Shown here: piece after piece, positions 42,548 through 52,552 of the stretch
Numbering within the stretch: the first letter of the stretch is position 1
Layout of the letters: each line of letters opens with the position of its first letter
Source of the DNA: Gemmatimonadaceae bacterium
Lineage (GTDB): Bacteria; Gemmatimonadota; Gemmatimonadetes; Gemmatimonadales; Gemmatimonadaceae
Assembly: GCA_035606695.1 (NCBI GenBank)
Contig: DATNEW010000050.1
Coordinates: 62,001-126,000 of the forward strand
Length of the DNA stretch: 64,000 nt
Reading direction: 5' to 3'
The notes under the pieces: generated by a model
What the model saw: the letters and a program-made list of their open reading frames with translations, nothing else
Databases searched by the model: none
What the model was told of the DNA's origin: nothing
Made by a program: the position numbers and the translations under genes

Positions 42548-43921
42548 CGGAACGACCAGTTCGTCCCACAGCGCCGCCATGGCGACCGCGCCGCGTTCAT
42601 AGTTGTCCACCGAAATCCATTCGTTCGGAGCGTGCGCATTCTCCCCCGGCAACCCAAACCCCACCAGCAACACCGGCGCATTGAGAATTCTCTGAAAATC
42701 GCCGACGACCGGAATCGAGCCGCCCTCGCCGACGATCACCGGCTCCTTCTCGTACGCCGCCTTGAGCGCGCGCCGCGCGGCGTCGAACAGCGGACCATTC
42801 AGCTCGGCGCGCCACGGTGTGCCGCCGTGCAAGTGGGTCACCGTTACCGTGACACCGGCCGGCTTCACGCGCTCCACGTGCGCGCGCATCAATTCCTCGA
42901 TCTCGGCAGGCGCCTGATCCGGAATGAGGCGGCAGCTCACCTTCGCCATTGCCTTCGACGGCAGCACGGTCTTGGCGCCCTCGCCCGTGTATCCGCTCAG
43001 CAAGCCGTTCACCTCGCAGGTCGGACGCATCCACAAACGCTCGAGCGTCGAGTAGCCCTTCTCGCCGAACAAGTCGGGCGAGCCCGTCTCCTTTCGTAAA
43101 TTCTCATCGCTGAACGGCAGCGCGCGGATGTCCTTGCGCGCCTGCTCGCCCCAGTCGCGGACCTTGTCGTAGAAGCCGGGAATCGCGATGTGGCCGTTCG
43201 CATCGTGCATGGTGGCGAGAATGCGCGCGAGCGCCATCGCCGGATTCATCACCGCGCCACCATAGCTGCCGGAGTGCAAATCGGTCGTTGGTCCCTGCAC
43301 GTCGATCTGGAAGTACGCCAAGCCGCGCAACGAAGACAGAATCGAGGGAAGCCCGGGCGCGAACATCGCCGAGTCGGAGATGACGACGCCGTCGCACTTC
43401 AAGAGATCGGTGTGTGCCTCGATGAACGCGGTGAGATTCTCGCTCCCCACTTCCTCTTCGCCTTCGGCGAGGACGATGATGTTCACCGGCAATTTGCCGC
43501 GCGTTTTCAAGTGCGCTTCAAGGGCCTTCACGTGCAGAAACAGCTGGCCTTTGTCATCCACCGATCCACGTGCATAGATACGGCCGTCGCGAATCGTCGG
43601 CTCGAACGCCGGACTGTCCCACAACTCCAGCGGCTCCGCCGGCTGCACGTCGTAGTGGCCGTAGATGAGGATCGTCGGCGCACCCTTCGGCGCGTTCCGC
43701 CACTCACCGACGACGATCGGATGGCCGGGCGTCGCATGTACGTTGGCGGTGAGACCGATCTTGCGCATCGAGTCCGCCACCCAATCCGCGGCACGCGCGG
43801 TGTCGGGGTTGTGCTCGGAGCGCGCGCTGACGCTGGGAATGCGCAAGAGCTCGAACAATTCGTCGAGCGCGCGCTGCTGGTTCGACGACAAATACGCCGC
43901 GAGATCGGTGGACAGTGGCAT
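42542..43921 (-). CDS. M20-family dipeptidase
   Basis: A 459-residue cytoplasmic zinc dipeptidase, no signal peptide. Metal and catalytic motifs: GHYDVQPAEP (His and Asp), RGSVDDKGQ (bridging Asp), AEGEEEVGSE (catalytic Glu and metal Glu), and a dimerisation-domain TTDLHSGSYGG. The late PGENAHAPNEW supplies the last His. This is the pattern of the PepV/CNDP-type group that cleaves dipeptides. It converges with the TamB-like gene. Confidence 0.9.
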   Translation of the reverse strand: MPLSTDLAAYLSSNQQRALDELFELLRIPSVSARSEHNPDTARAADWVADSMRKIGLTANVHATPGHPIVVGEWRNAPKGAPTILIYGHYDVQPAEPLELWDSPAFEPTIRDGRIYARGSVDDKGQLFLHVKALEAHLKTRGKLPVNIIVLAEGEEEVGSENLTAFIEAHTDLLKCDGVVISDSAMFAPGLPSILSSLRGLAYFQIDVQGPTTDLHSGSYGGAVMNPAMALARILATMHDANGHIAIPGFYDKVRDWGEQARKDIRALPFSDENLRKETGSPDLFGEKGYSTLERLWMRPTCEVNGLLSGYTGEGAKTVLPSKAMAKVSCRLIPDQAPAEIEELMRAHVERVKPAGVTVTVTHLHGGTPWRAELNGPLFDAARRALKAAYEKEPVIVGEGGSIPVVGDFQRILNAPVLLVGFGLPGENAHAPNEWISVDNYERGAVAMAALWDELVVPG

Positions 43922-43960
43922 GATCGGACCCTGGAAGGCGGAGGCTACCGCTCAACCTAA

Positions 43961-44710
43961 TCAGATCGCCAGGCCTCTCAATTCCTTCGATCGCGTCCGG
44001 CTCGCGACCAATCGCGTTCCATCGCGCATTTCGAGCTGCAAGCGCGTCCCGTCGAACGGCTCCATCGCCGCAACGTGATCCAGATTCACGATGTGCGAAC
44101 GATGAATGCGAAGGAAACGCCGAGGATCGAGCCGGGCCTCGAACTCGTTCATGCCGAGGTACACGAGGTAGCGCCGCCCGCGCGCGTGCACCGCGACGTA
44201 GTCGTCGTCCGCTTCCAACCGCTCGATGTCGTTCACCGCGATCGGAATGATGCGGCCGCGATCGCGCGCGAAGATGCGCGTCAACGGTCCGCCGGCCGCG
44301 AGTTGATCGAACGCCTCTGTCGCGCGGCGGCCCACCGGTTCATCGCTCACGTCGCGCACCGCGCGGCGAACGCGATCCAGCGCCGCATTCAATCGCTCGG
44401 CGCCGAAGGGCTTGAGAAGATAGTCGATCGCCTCGAGCTCGAACGCGGCGACGGCGAAAGTATCGTACGCGGTGGTGAACACGATCGCCGGATCGTGCCG
44501 GATCCGGCGAAGCACGTCCAGGCCGCTCAACTCGGGCATCTCGATGTCGAGGAACACGAGGTCGGGCTTGAGCGCATCGATGATCGCGACCGCGGTCTTT
44601 CCGTCGGCAGCCTCACCGACGCACTCGATCCAGTCGATGCCGGCGAGTAAGTCGCGCAGTTGATCGCGGGCGATCGGTTCGTCCTCGACGACGACGGCGC
44701 GCATTTTCAC
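43961..44710 (-). CDS. LytTR-family response regulator
   Basis: A 249-residue response regulator: receiver with VVEDEP, phospho-Asp in VFLDIEMPE, Thr in FTTAYD and Lys in YLLKPFG, then a LytTR DNA-binding domain (DIERLEADDDYVAVH, FLRIHRSHIVNLDHV). The GTG start overlaps the kinase stop as GTGA; an ATG at 44704 is the alternative. It acts with the LytS-like kinase upstream and may bind paired direct repeats near target promoters. Confidence 0.9.
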   Translation of the reverse strand: MKMRAVVVEDEPIARDQLRDLLAGIDWIECVGEAADGKTAVAIIDALKPDLVFLDIEMPELSGLDVLRRIRHDPAIVFTTAYDTFAVAAFELEAIDYLLKPFGAERLNAALDRVRRAVRDVSDEPVGRRATEAFDQLAAGGPLTRIFARDRGRIIPIAVNDIERLEADDDYVAVHARGRRYLVYLGMNEFEARLDPRRFLRIHRSHIVNLDHVAAMEPFDGTRLQLEMRDGTRLVASRTRSKELRGLAI

Positions 44711-45801
44711 GCGACCGTGCCGGCCGGTGTACCGCTAACCGACGTCGCGGGCAGACGAATGCGCACGCGAAACCCTTCATTCGGGGCGGTGACGACGACG
44801 AATGCCGCGCTGCGGCCGTATCGCGCGTCGAGGCGCTGTCGCACGGCACGCAGACCGACGCCGCTTCCGTCCTTGCGCTCATCGGCAAGGACAGTCGGCG
44901 GCGCGCCGGGACCGTCGTCCGCAACCTCCAACTCGAGTGCGTCGTCGACGAGCGTGGCGGTCAGCGTCATCGTTCCGCCTGACGCCCGCGGTGCGATGCC
45001 ATACTTGATCGCGTTCTCGACGAGCGGCTGAAGCGTGAGCGACGGCAGCACGCAATCGAGCGCGTCGGGATCGATCTGTTCGACGACGCGCAAGCGGTCG
45101 CCGAGCCGAAGCTGCTCGAGCGACAGGTAGCTGCGCAGGAACTTCAGCTCGTCGGCGAGCGGGCCATCTTCACGCCGAGATCGCTTGACGTCGAGCACGT
45201 AGCGCAGCATATCGCCGAATTGCTCGAGCGCATGTTCGGCGGTCGGCGGATCGCGCCGCACGAGGGCAACGAGCGTATGCAGGGTATTGAAGAGAAAGTG
45301 CGGATTGAGCTGACCGCGCAATGCCGCCAACTCCGCCTGGACGCGCAATGATTCGGCGCGTGCCGCGCGCGCTTCCTGCTCGCGCAAGCGTACGCCGATG
45401 CGAATGACGTGTGAACCCGCCGCGATCGCGGCGTAGAAGAACAGGCTGTCGAACGCCTCGTAGCCGATGAATTGATTGACGATGACGCGTGCCGCGTAGA
45501 ATCCCGTGCCCCAGGCAATGAGCAGGAATTCGGTGACCTCCCAGGTCGCGGCAAAGAGTGCGGCGCAGACCAGGTGGACAACCACGAGATGCCACAGGTG
45601 CCGCGGCGGCCACGGCAGTTTGCCCGTGAGCCACCACACGCCGATTCCGAGAATCGCCGGGACGTAGACGTAGCTCAAGCCTTCGACCAGTCCACGGCCG
45701 AACGACGCGTGCTGCATCTGCATGACGACCACGGCATAGATGAAGGCCATGGGAATCCACGCCAGTCCGTACCACGTCCAGTATTTCGCGCGACGTTGCA
45801 T
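44707..45801 (-). CDS. LytS/YehU-type sensor histidine kinase
   Basis: A 364-residue inner-membrane kinase. The first ~140 residues have four to five membrane helices without a named sensor domain. A coiled segment (RLREQEARAARAESLRVQAEL) leads to the His_kinase box LNPHFLFNTLHTL with the phospho-His, then the ATPase region (PLVENAIKYG, VADDGPG, GSGVGLRAVRQRL). Partner of the adjacent LytTR regulator through GTGA overlap. The stimulus is unknown. Confidence 0.9.
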   Translation of the reverse strand: MQRRAKYWTWYGLAWIPMAFIYAVVVMQMQHASFGRGLVEGLSYVYVPAILGIGVWWLTGKLPWPPRHLWHLVVVHLVCAALFAATWEVTEFLLIAWGTGFYAARVIVNQFIGYEAFDSLFFYAAIAAGSHVIRIGVRLREQEARAARAESLRVQAELAALRGQLNPHFLFNTLHTLVALVRRDPPTAEHALEQFGDMLRYVLDVKRSRREDGPLADELKFLRSYLSLEQLRLGDRLRVVEQIDPDALDCVLPSLTLQPLVENAIKYGIAPRASGGTMTLTATLVDDALELEVADDGPGAPPTVLADERKDGSGVGLRAVRQRLDARYGRSAAFVVVTAPNEGFRVRIRLPATSVSGTPAGTVA

Positions 45802-45819
45802 CAGAATCTCCGGTGCGTG

Positions 45820-46569
45820 CTACTTCAACGCGGCGAGCAGCGTCCGCGGCCAGGCGAACGTCGGCGCGAGTGCGAGCGCCGATTTGTACGCGGCTTCGGC
45901 CTTCGTCTTGTCATGCAGCTTCTCGTACACCTGTCCGAGCCACACATACGCTTCCGCATGTCCCCATGATGGCTCGCCCGGCTTGGGCGCATCTGTTGCG
46001 AACAGGTCGATCGCGTGCTGAATGTCGTCCTTCGCCTTGGCCAATCCACCGCCGTATTCCTCGGGGGTGAAGATCCACCCGATGCCGCGAATGAGCCAGA
46101 CGCGTGGATTCTTCGGCGCCATCGCCACGGCGGCGGTATTCTCTTCCTGCGAGGCGATGCCAAGCTCCATCGCGCGCGAGGGATCGGCGCCGATGAGCTG
46201 GCCGTCGATCGACGCCATCAGCGCATGCGTTTCCGCCAGCGGGTGCGTCTTGAGCGACCGCGTGAAGTAGTCCTGCGCGCGATTCAGGAGCGGCGTGGCA
46301 TTGCCGCCGCGCCCGATGATCATGCTCGCTTCCTGATACAGCGCGAAGCCCGCGTAATGCAGAATCAGTCCGTCGCTCGGATACGCCGTCGCGACGCGTT
46401 CGGCGAGCGCGCGCGCTGACGTGTATGCGGCAATGTCACCGCTCAGATTCGCTTTTTTCAGTTCGCCGCTGATGGTGTCCGCCCACTTGGCGGGTGCGTC
46501 TTGCGCCTTCGCGGTGCCGTGCGCGACAACGATCGCCGCGACAAGCACAAGAACAGTCGTACGAGACAT
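45820..46569 (-). CDS. Exported TPR protein
   Basis: A 249-residue protein from ATG 46569 with GGAGGT 5 bases upstream. Signal peptide ends in TAKAQ. The mature part is a run of TPR-like hairpins, the last one being AEAYVWLGQVYEKLHDKTKAEAAYKSAL. Likely periplasmic. It lies 2 bp after the TonB-dependent-receptor stop, so it is probably co-expressed and may help the receptor's function. A reading to 47055 lies within the receptor gene and is rejected. Confidence 0.75.
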   Translation of the reverse strand: MSRTTVLVLVAAIVVAHGTAKAQDAPAKWADTISGELKKANLSGDIAAYTSARALAERVATAYPSDGLILHYAGFALYQEASMIIGRGGNATPLLNRAQDYFTRSLKTHPLAETHALMASIDGQLIGADPSRAMELGIASQEENTAAVAMAPKNPRVWLIRGIGWIFTPEEYGGGLAKAKDDIQHAIDLFATDAPKPGEPSWGHAEAYVWLGQVYEKLHDKTKAEAAYKSALALAPTFAWPRTLLAALK

Positions 46570-46571
46570 GA

Positions 46572-48779
46572 TCAACCTCCAAGATGTGTGAGTGACGCAC
46601 CCAGATAGAACGAGCGATTGAACAGACTGCGCACCGGAATACGGCGGCTGTAGTCGGCGGTGTAGGCGTATTCGTACAGATTCGTGCGATCGAGGACGTT
46701 GTCGACCGAGAAGTAGTAGACGAGCGCGTTGTGCGAACCGAGACGGAGGTAGCGCGACACCGCGAGATCGAGCTTTTCCTCGGCGGGCATGCGCTGCGAA
46801 TTGGCCGGGCCGTATGCCGGCTCCCAGACATGCCGTGAAGGGTCGAATGTCGCGCCCGCCACCGGCGTAAACGGCTTTCCGGTGGCGTATCGCCAGGCGC
46901 CGCTCACGCTCCAACCCGCCGGCAACGCCTGCTCGCCAACGAGCGTCATTGAATGAGTGATGTCGAACGGCGACCGCGTGAGCACGGCGGTGCTGGGATC
47001 CGTGCGGCGCGCGTGCAGAAAGCTGTATGTCGCGCGCGCCGAGAAGAACGGCCATAGCTGGCGGCGTAGGAAGACGTCCGCACCGTTTGTTTCACCGGTG
47101 CCGCCGCCCACGACGAGCTTGTCGTGCGTCAAGCCAACGAGATCGTCGTACGACTTGTGATAGAGCTCGACGCGCGCCAGCTGCTTGTCTTCGCCCAGCT
47201 GCATCCCGAGCACGAATTGGCGCGCGGACATCGGGCCCAAGCCCGGCGTTCCGATGCCTGACGCGAAGTACAGCGGGTCAGACACCTGGTGGTACTCGCC
47301 AACCGCCGCGGTGAACGTCGCGTCGCCGCGCTGATACGCCACCGAGAAGCGTGGATCGATCGTGCGGCGGCGCGTGAAGCTCGAGTAGTCCGAGCGCAGG
47401 CCGGCGATCAAGCGCAGATCGTCGAGCGCGCGCACGTCCGCTTCGGTGAACTCACCGGTGCGATCGCCCGCGGCGCGCGAATCGAACGTCACGATCGGCG
47501 CACCCGGTGCACCGTCGGCGACCGACACGGGAATCGATCCGATGAACCGCGCATCGCGCCAATCGGCATCTCCGCCCGTTCGCAGCGTCAACCGCTCGGC
47601 GGCCGTCCACGCAACCTGACCGAAGATCTGCGACCAGCGCTCGACGTCTCCCAGGTCGAACACGCCGAACTCTTCGCCGCGATGCACGGTGGAGTACGAC
47701 ATGCTGATCGTCGGCGCGACGGAGCCGAACAGATCCTTCCAGCCGGCCTGCACCATCGAGCTGTGAATGTCCGCCGCATAGCCTCCGCTGTACGACGGAT
47801 CATCGACGCCGATGCCCAGCGCCGAGTGGCGATCGATAGCGAAGGTTTTGATTTCGGCGGTCGGACGATAGTTGTAGACGACGCTCCCGCTGACGTCGGT
47901 GCCGTTCGGCGCGGGATCATAACCGCGCGTCGCGCCATTCACCTTGAACAGCAGGTGCGTATCGTTGCGCGTCGCGGTCGCGTGTACACCTAGAGTTGGC
48001 GAAAGGGACAGGTCGGCGCCGGTGGACACGCTGGCTAAGCCGATCGCGGCGGTCTCTGAGCTCTGGACCGGACGGCCGGCGGTGCGCAGATCAACGACGC
48101 CGGACAGGATGTTGCCGTACCGCGCACCGAAACCGCCGGAGCTGAAAAAGATGCCGTCCAGCAAAAAGGGATTGACGGTGACCGTGTAATTGCCGGTCGG
48201 CGTCTCGTAGTTGTACGGCGACAACATCACGGTGTTGTTCAACAGGACCTTGGTCTCGCTCACGTCGCCGCCGCGCACGAATAGGCCGGTTCCTTCGTCG
48301 ACGCCTTGCACGCCGGGAAGGGTCTGAATCGCGCGCGCGATGTCGCCTGTCGCACCGGGCGTCGTGACCACCTCGAGCGCGCTCAGCGTGACGCCGCGTT
48401 CGTTGCCCGCCGTGTAGGCGCCGGCCTGAACGCGAATGGGGGCGAGTGTGGCCGCTTGTGCCAGGAGCGTGATAGCGAGATCGGCGCTCGTGTCGACGGG
48501 TACGACGATCGACACCGGCGCGAAGCCGATGTGCCGGACGACGATCGTCACCTGCCCGCTCGCTGACGTTCGCAGCGTGAACCGGCCCGCCTCGTCGGTC
48601 GTTGTGGCGTCAAGGGATTCGAGCAGAAAGACACTCGCGCCGGTCACAGGTGCGCCGGTGCGCGAACTGACCGTGCCGCGCAGCACGTGCGCTGGCGCCG
48701 GCAGCGTTTGCGCCGTCAGGACCGTGCGGGCCGCCGCGAAGAGCAGGGCCAAGCCGATGAATCGTGAAAGCTTTCTCAT
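46572..48779 (-). CDS. TonB-dependent outer-membrane receptor with carboxypeptidase-like N-terminal domain
   Basis: A 735-residue protein. The signal peptide ends near TVLTAQ. Residues ~33-115 form a carboxypeptidase regulatory-like beta-sandwich (RGTVSSRTGAPVTGASVFLLESLDATTTDEAGRF is split here by the Thr-rich turn), then a plug domain (VRGGDVSETKVLLNNTVM) and a 22-strand barrel. It imports an unknown ligand using TonB energy. Receptors with this N-terminal domain are common in Bacteroidota and Gemmatimonadota. A pair of 12-bp direct repeats lies just upstream. Confidence 0.88.
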   Translation of the reverse strand: MRKLSRFIGLALLFAAARTVLTAQTLPAPAHVLRGTVSSRTGAPVTGASVFLLESLDATTTDEAGRFTLRTSASGQVTIVVRHIGFAPVSIVVPVDTSADLAITLLAQAATLAPIRVQAGAYTAGNERGVTLSALEVVTTPGATGDIARAIQTLPGVQGVDEGTGLFVRGGDVSETKVLLNNTVMLSPYNYETPTGNYTVTVNPFLLDGIFFSSGGFGARYGNILSGVVDLRTAGRPVQSSETAAIGLASVSTGADLSLSPTLGVHATATRNDTHLLFKVNGATRGYDPAPNGTDVSGSVVYNYRPTAEIKTFAIDRHSALGIGVDDPSYSGGYAADIHSSMVQAGWKDLFGSVAPTISMSYSTVHRGEEFGVFDLGDVERWSQIFGQVAWTAAERLTLRTGGDADWRDARFIGSIPVSVADGAPGAPIVTFDSRAAGDRTGEFTEADVRALDDLRLIAGLRSDYSSFTRRRTIDPRFSVAYQRGDATFTAAVGEYHQVSDPLYFASGIGTPGLGPMSARQFVLGMQLGEDKQLARVELYHKSYDDLVGLTHDKLVVGGGTGETNGADVFLRRQLWPFFSARATYSFLHARRTDPSTAVLTRSPFDITHSMTLVGEQALPAGWSVSGAWRYATGKPFTPVAGATFDPSRHVWEPAYGPANSQRMPAEEKLDLAVSRYLRLGSHNALVYYFSVDNVLDRTNLYEYAYTADYSRRIPVRSLFNRSFYLGASLTHLGG

Positions 48780-48822
48780 GCCCGGACCCTACGTCGGCAC
48801 CTGGGCACCCGTCTTCAACTAT

Positions 48823-48855
48823 TCGGTGAACCGTCGGAACCACTCGGCGAACGGT
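48823..48855. promoter_or_regulatory. Direct-repeat operator candidate between receptor and MarR genes
   Basis: TCGGTGAACCGT at 48823-48834 and TCGGCGAACGGT at 48844-48855, differing at two positions, with a 21-bp period (two helical turns). It lies 44 bp before the minus-strand receptor start and 134 bp before MarR. The spacing fits LytTR-type or other paired direct-repeat binding sites. Confidence 0.4.
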
Positions 48856-48988
48856 GATGGCGGGCGATGGATACAATATTGGGCAGTGAATCGATCATTG
48901 ACCGCTCGCGCTTGGCGCGACAAACGCCTATCATCCCCTAAGCGTGCATTCGACAGCAGCAGCAGAGCCGGGAAGGCCAGGGGATCCA

Positions 48989-49534
48989 ATGGCGCAGAAC
49001 GACGGCGACATCCGAACGGAAATCGCCCAACGTCGTCCGTTTCACTCGGTCAAGGCAGAAGTTGCCGTGAGCATTTTGCGAACGGCGGCGCTGATCGAGC
49101 GCCATTTCGCGCAGGTCGTCGCTCGGACCGGTGTGACCGTGCAGCAGTACAACGTGCTGCGCATTCTTCGCGGCGCCGGCGAAGAAGGGCTGCCGACGCT
49201 CGTCATTCGCGATCGCATGATTCACGCGGCGCCGGGTATCACGCGGCTCTTGGACAAGCTCGAGACCGCGGGCCTCGCTCGACGCGAGCGGACGTCGCCC
49301 GACCGGCGTCAGGTGTTTTGCTTCATCACGTCGCGCGGCTTGGAAGTGCTCGACACGCTCGATGAAGAAATGCGAAAGGCCGACGAAGTGGCCGTCGGAA
49401 ATCTGAGCGACACCGAACAGCGGCAGCTGCTCAAGCTGCTGGAAGGCGTTCGAGCCGGACAGCGTGCCGGGCTGGAGCCGATCGACCGCGCGCTAACGGG
49501 CCGCGACCGGCCAGCCTCCGCGCCAGGCGACTAG
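48989..49534 (+). CDS. MarR-family transcriptional regulator
   Basis: A 181-residue protein from ATG 48989 (AGGGGA just upstream). Winged-helix MarR fold: QQYNVLRILRGAGEEGLPTLVIRDRMIHAAPGITRLLDKLETAGLARRER is the HTH and wing region, given here in part by its first and last segments; the helices before and after form the dimer interface. A target close by, such as the receptor operon, is plausible. Its 3' end overlaps the convergent GT39-type gene by 42 bp. Confidence 0.85.
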   Translation: MAQNDGDIRTEIAQRRPFHSVKAEVAVSILRTAALIERHFAQVVARTGVTVQQYNVLRILRGAGEEGLPTLVIRDRMIHAAPGITRLLDKLETAGLARRERTSPDRRQVFCFITSRGLEVLDTLDEEMRKADEVAVGNLSDTEQRQLLKLLEGVRAGQRAGLEPIDRALTGRDRPASAPGD

Positions 49535-51088
49535 CACCCACAAGCGACGCGTCGTGATTTCGCCGGCGCCGCGACGAAGCGAGACGAGCTCGCCGCGCCG
49601 CGTGGACGTGAAGTACGGCGCCAACGCCCTGACCACGTCGTGCGGACCGTTCGACTCGTCGAGCGCGAGCACCAGGTTGTCGCCGGTTTGCGCGACATCG
49701 GCAAAGCCGGGCCAGAGCACGTACTGATTCACCCGGCCGGTGAGATTCGTCGCGAACGTCGTGGGATGAACGGGGTCGTGGAACGCAAGCTCGGATGCTT
49801 CCTGATATCGATCGCCGCCGAGCCATGTGGTGGCATTCGTTTCGCGGCGGACTGCGTCCGCGGTGCTGTCCGCGCTCCGCGTCAGCTCGCGCCATCCGAA
49901 CGCTCGGCCGATCGGATCCTTGCGCGCGGGAATCGGCAGCACGGGCGCAAGCGCCTGAACGTAGATGATCGCCGACATCACCGCGGCGAAGATGACTCCA
50001 GCGCGAAGCCATTTGCTCGCGGCGACATTCCATGGCGTAACGGCGATCAACACGATCGCCGGGATGTATGCCGGGGCGGGCCAGTTTGGCTCGACGCGTT
50101 GGCGTAGGGCGCTGTAGATGAAAAAGCCGAAGGAGACCAGTGTCACGGCGGCAAGCATGAATTCTATGTCATCCTGAACGAGCGCAGCGAGCGAAGGATC
50201 CCTGTGCGCCGAGGGCAGGGGTCCTTCGCGCTTCGCGCTCAGAATGACACCATTCGTCAATGACCGATAAACCGCGATACCCATCATCACGAACAAAATG
50301 GGCGACGCGAGTCCGGCTTGACCGCCCCAGAAGTCTCCCTCGTGCTTCCACGCCGCGAGAAGCGCCGAACCTTGCGGTGCGGCGAGACCGTGCCTGAGCT
50401 GAAACACGAACGAAATCCAGCCGTGCTCTCGATTCCAAAGGAGTACCGGCAGAAGGACGATCGTCGCGATGATGCACGCGAGGTACGGCCCCGGCTCTCG
50501 CAGCCGAGCGCGCAGCGACGGGCGTATGAGGATTGCGACGACGACGCCGGCGGGCAGAAAGATCGACGTGTACTTGGACGAGAATGCGAGCCCGAGCGAG
50601 ACGCCCGTGGCAATCCACCATCGGAACGAATCGGCGCTTCGCGGCGGATGCTCGAGTGCGCGCACGACGCAATACAAGCCGACCGCGGTCATCATCAGCA
50701 CGGGCACGTCGGGCGTGGCGAGGATGAGTCCCGCGGCGGCAAGCGGCATCGCGGTGATCACGATGGCGGCACGCGTCGCGGCCCCGTCGCCCGCGAGGCG
50801 GCGCGCGATGGCAATGGTTGCCATAGCGGCAATCCAGCCGGCGATGATCACGCCCAGCCGAATTCCGAGCGGCGTCACCGCGGCGCGAAAGGGCGCGAGC
50901 GCGAGTGTCCCGAGCCGGATGAGGACTGCAATCCCGAAGGGATGGTCGAAGTACCCCGGCGCGAGATGGCGCGACCACTCCCAGTAATACGTCTCGTCGG
51001 GAAAGACGGGAATGATCGCGGCGAAGATCAACCGAACGACGGCCGCGATGCTGACGATCGCGACGGCGTTCGTGCGGTGAGAGGTCAC
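49493..51088 (-). CDS. GT39-type (ArnT/PMT-like) membrane glycosyltransferase
   Basis: A 531-residue protein with 11-12 membrane helices. The first periplasmic loop has FPDETYYWEWSRHL and YFDHP, the acidic motif of ArnT/PMT enzymes that transfer sugars from polyprenyl phosphate. A later WNREHGWISFVFQL segment is typical of the group. The acceptor is unknown (lipid A, protein or glycan). Near residues 280-307 an insertion is encoded by an 81-bp palindromic repeat, in frame. The C-terminal ~150 residues form a periplasmic domain. Confidence 0.82.
   Translation of the reverse strand: MTSHRTNAVAIVSIAAVVRLIFAAIIPVFPDETYYWEWSRHLAPGYFDHPFGIAVLIRLGTLALAPFRAAVTPLGIRLGVIIAGWIAAMATIAIARRLAGDGAATRAAIVITAMPLAAAGLILATPDVPVLMMTAVGLYCVVRALEHPPRSADSFRWWIATGVSLGLAFSSKYTSIFLPAGVVVAILIRPSLRARLREPGPYLACIIATIVLLPVLLWNREHGWISFVFQLRHGLAAPQGSALLAAWKHEGDFWGGQAGLASPILFVMMGIAVYRSLTNGVILSAKREGPLPSAHRDPSLAALVQDDIEFMLAAVTLVSFGFFIYSALRQRVEPNWPAPAYIPAIVLIAVTPWNVAASKWLRAGVIFAAVMSAIIYVQALAPVLPIPARKDPIGRAFGWRELTRSADSTADAVRRETNATTWLGGDRYQEASELAFHDPVHPTTFATNLTGRVNQYVLWPGFADVAQTGDNLVLALDESNGPHDVVRALAPYFTSTRRGELVSLRRGAGEITTRRLWVLVAWRGGWPVAAR
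50168..50248. repeat. REP-like palindromic element inserted in the GT39-type gene
   Basis: The left arm begins GTCATCCTGAACGAGCG and the right arm, read in reverse complement, begins GTCATTCTGAGCGCGAAG; both continue to a shared GAAGGAYCCCTG. At 81 bp, exactly 27 codons, it keeps the host frame open. GTCATCCTGA...TCAGAATGAC borders are typical of intergenic repeats in several phyla, which are rarely found in coding sequence. Confidence 0.75.
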
Positions 51089-51100
51089 GCCGTCACGCCG

Positions 51101-52534
51101 TCACGTCGCGATAGACGGGCGCACGCGATACCGACGCACCGCTCGGCCGATCAACACCAACCCCCACGTCCAGATCATCCAGGCAACGCGCTCATCGGCC
51201 GAGAGCGTCGTGAACATCCGCCATGCGATCGCGGGCAGCGCGAAGACCAACCCGGTCGCCGTGGTCCCGCCCGCCACGACACGCTCGGCGGTCTTCGTTC
51301 CGTCGCGTCGTCCGACGCGCAGAATGTCTTCGACGATCCGCGAAATCGAATCGGCGGTCATGCCGCGCCATCCGGGAATCGCGAGCAATGTCCAGCCGGG
51401 CGCCGTGCGCCCCCAGCCGTGATTGTCGGAACCCGTCACGAGCGCCAGGTTGAGGCTGTCGGCGAGATGTATGATGCGCTGCCGGTCACGCCGCGTCTGC
51501 GACAGTCCACGTGGCGAACCGTCGACGATCTCGATCGCGCTCATCCCCGCCTGTCCGGGCGCCGCCGCCACGACCTTCGAGAGGTTCCCGGGCATCGTTT
51601 CGATGAGCACGGGCGCGGTCTGCACGAGCAGACTCGCGATCATGAGCGATTGCTCATCGACATCCTTGAGGTCCGGCGTCGTAATTCCCTTGTAGCGCCG
51701 CCCGGCATTTAGAATGTTCACATGCTCGCCGCGATAGAACGCCTCGAGCCCCTGCAAAATCAGCGTGCCCTGCCCCGCCTGGGGCGGGTTCGACGCCACG
51801 CCGCGCTCGGCCCCCTCGAACGTGGCGTGATCGGTGATGAGCGCGAGATCGAACCCCGCGGCACGATGCCACTCCCGCACGTCATCCTCGCTCCAGCCGC
51901 TGCGCCCGTCGTGCGAGTACTTCGTGTGCGCGTGGAAATCGGCGACCAACACGCCGGGGTCCGACGTCTCGAGCTGCGCCATCGGACGCGGCAGCATCGC
52001 GGCGGCCGCATATGTCAGGAAGATCGCGCCGAGGAGCGCGAGCGAGGCCCATACTTCGCGGCGGGCCGTGGTGCTCCGCGAGCGCGCGAGAACGATTCGC
52101 GCGATCGCGAACAGGACGATCACCCAGATCACCAGCGCGATGTGCTGCGCCACGGTGAGGAGCGTGACCGTATCGAGAACGCTCGACACCGGCTCGATCG
52201 CGAGATACGACGTGGGCCGGCTGAGGCTCGCCTCGCCGATGGGCTGCAGCGTCGCGGCGTCGCGCACCGGATCGACGGCGAACGCGACCGTGATGAACGT
52301 GAGCAACGTGATCAGGATCGCGACGACGAGCGACGTCCGCAGCGCGAAGCGGCGCGGGTGATCGTGATGCGGCGCATGCTGGACATGCTGGGCATGCTGC
52401 TGACCGTCATGACGCTTGGGACTAGGCAATGCAGTATGATTTGAGCGTGGAACCACCCTGCTCGGCCCTTCTTCGGCCCTTCTGTCGAAGCGCCGGCGAG
52501 TGCCGACAAACTGACGACTGCGCTGGTTTCTCAC
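51101..52534 (-). CDS. Membrane-anchored PHP-domain phosphoesterase-like protein
   Basis: Up to 477 residues. A His-rich N-terminus precedes two to three membrane helices ([20 protein letters not shown] and two more to ~180), then a PHP domain with metal motifs [21 protein letters not shown] and GSDNHGWG, and a final membrane helix near the C-terminus. PHP enzymes are trinuclear-metal phosphoesterases. The GTG at 52534 leaves only 18 bp to the divergent DUF255 gene; a TTG at 52429 is an alternative start that drops part of the basic lead. Substrate unknown. Confidence 0.7.
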   Translation of the reverse strand: MRNQRSRQFVGTRRRFDRRAEEGPSRVVPRSNHTALPSPKRHDGQQHAQHVQHAPHHDHPRRFALRTSLVVAILITLLTFITVAFAVDPVRDAATLQPIGEASLSRPTSYLAIEPVSSVLDTVTLLTVAQHIALVIWVIVLFAIARIVLARSRSTTARREVWASLALLGAIFLTYAAAAMLPRPMAQLETSDPGVLVADFHAHTKYSHDGRSGWSEDDVREWHRAAGFDLALITDHATFEGAERGVASNPPQAGQGTLILQGLEAFYRGEHVNILNAGRRYKGITTPDLKDVDEQSLMIASLLVQTAPVLIETMPGNLSKVVAAAPGQAGMSAIEIVDGSPRGLSQTRRDRQRIIHLADSLNLALVTGSDNHGWGRTAPGWTLLAIPGWRGMTADSISRIVEDILRVGRRDGTKTAERVVAGGTTATGLVFALPAIAWRMFTTLSADERVAWMIWTWGLVLIGRAVRRYRVRPSIAT

Positions 52535-52552
52535 AAGCTTACACGCCGTTCA

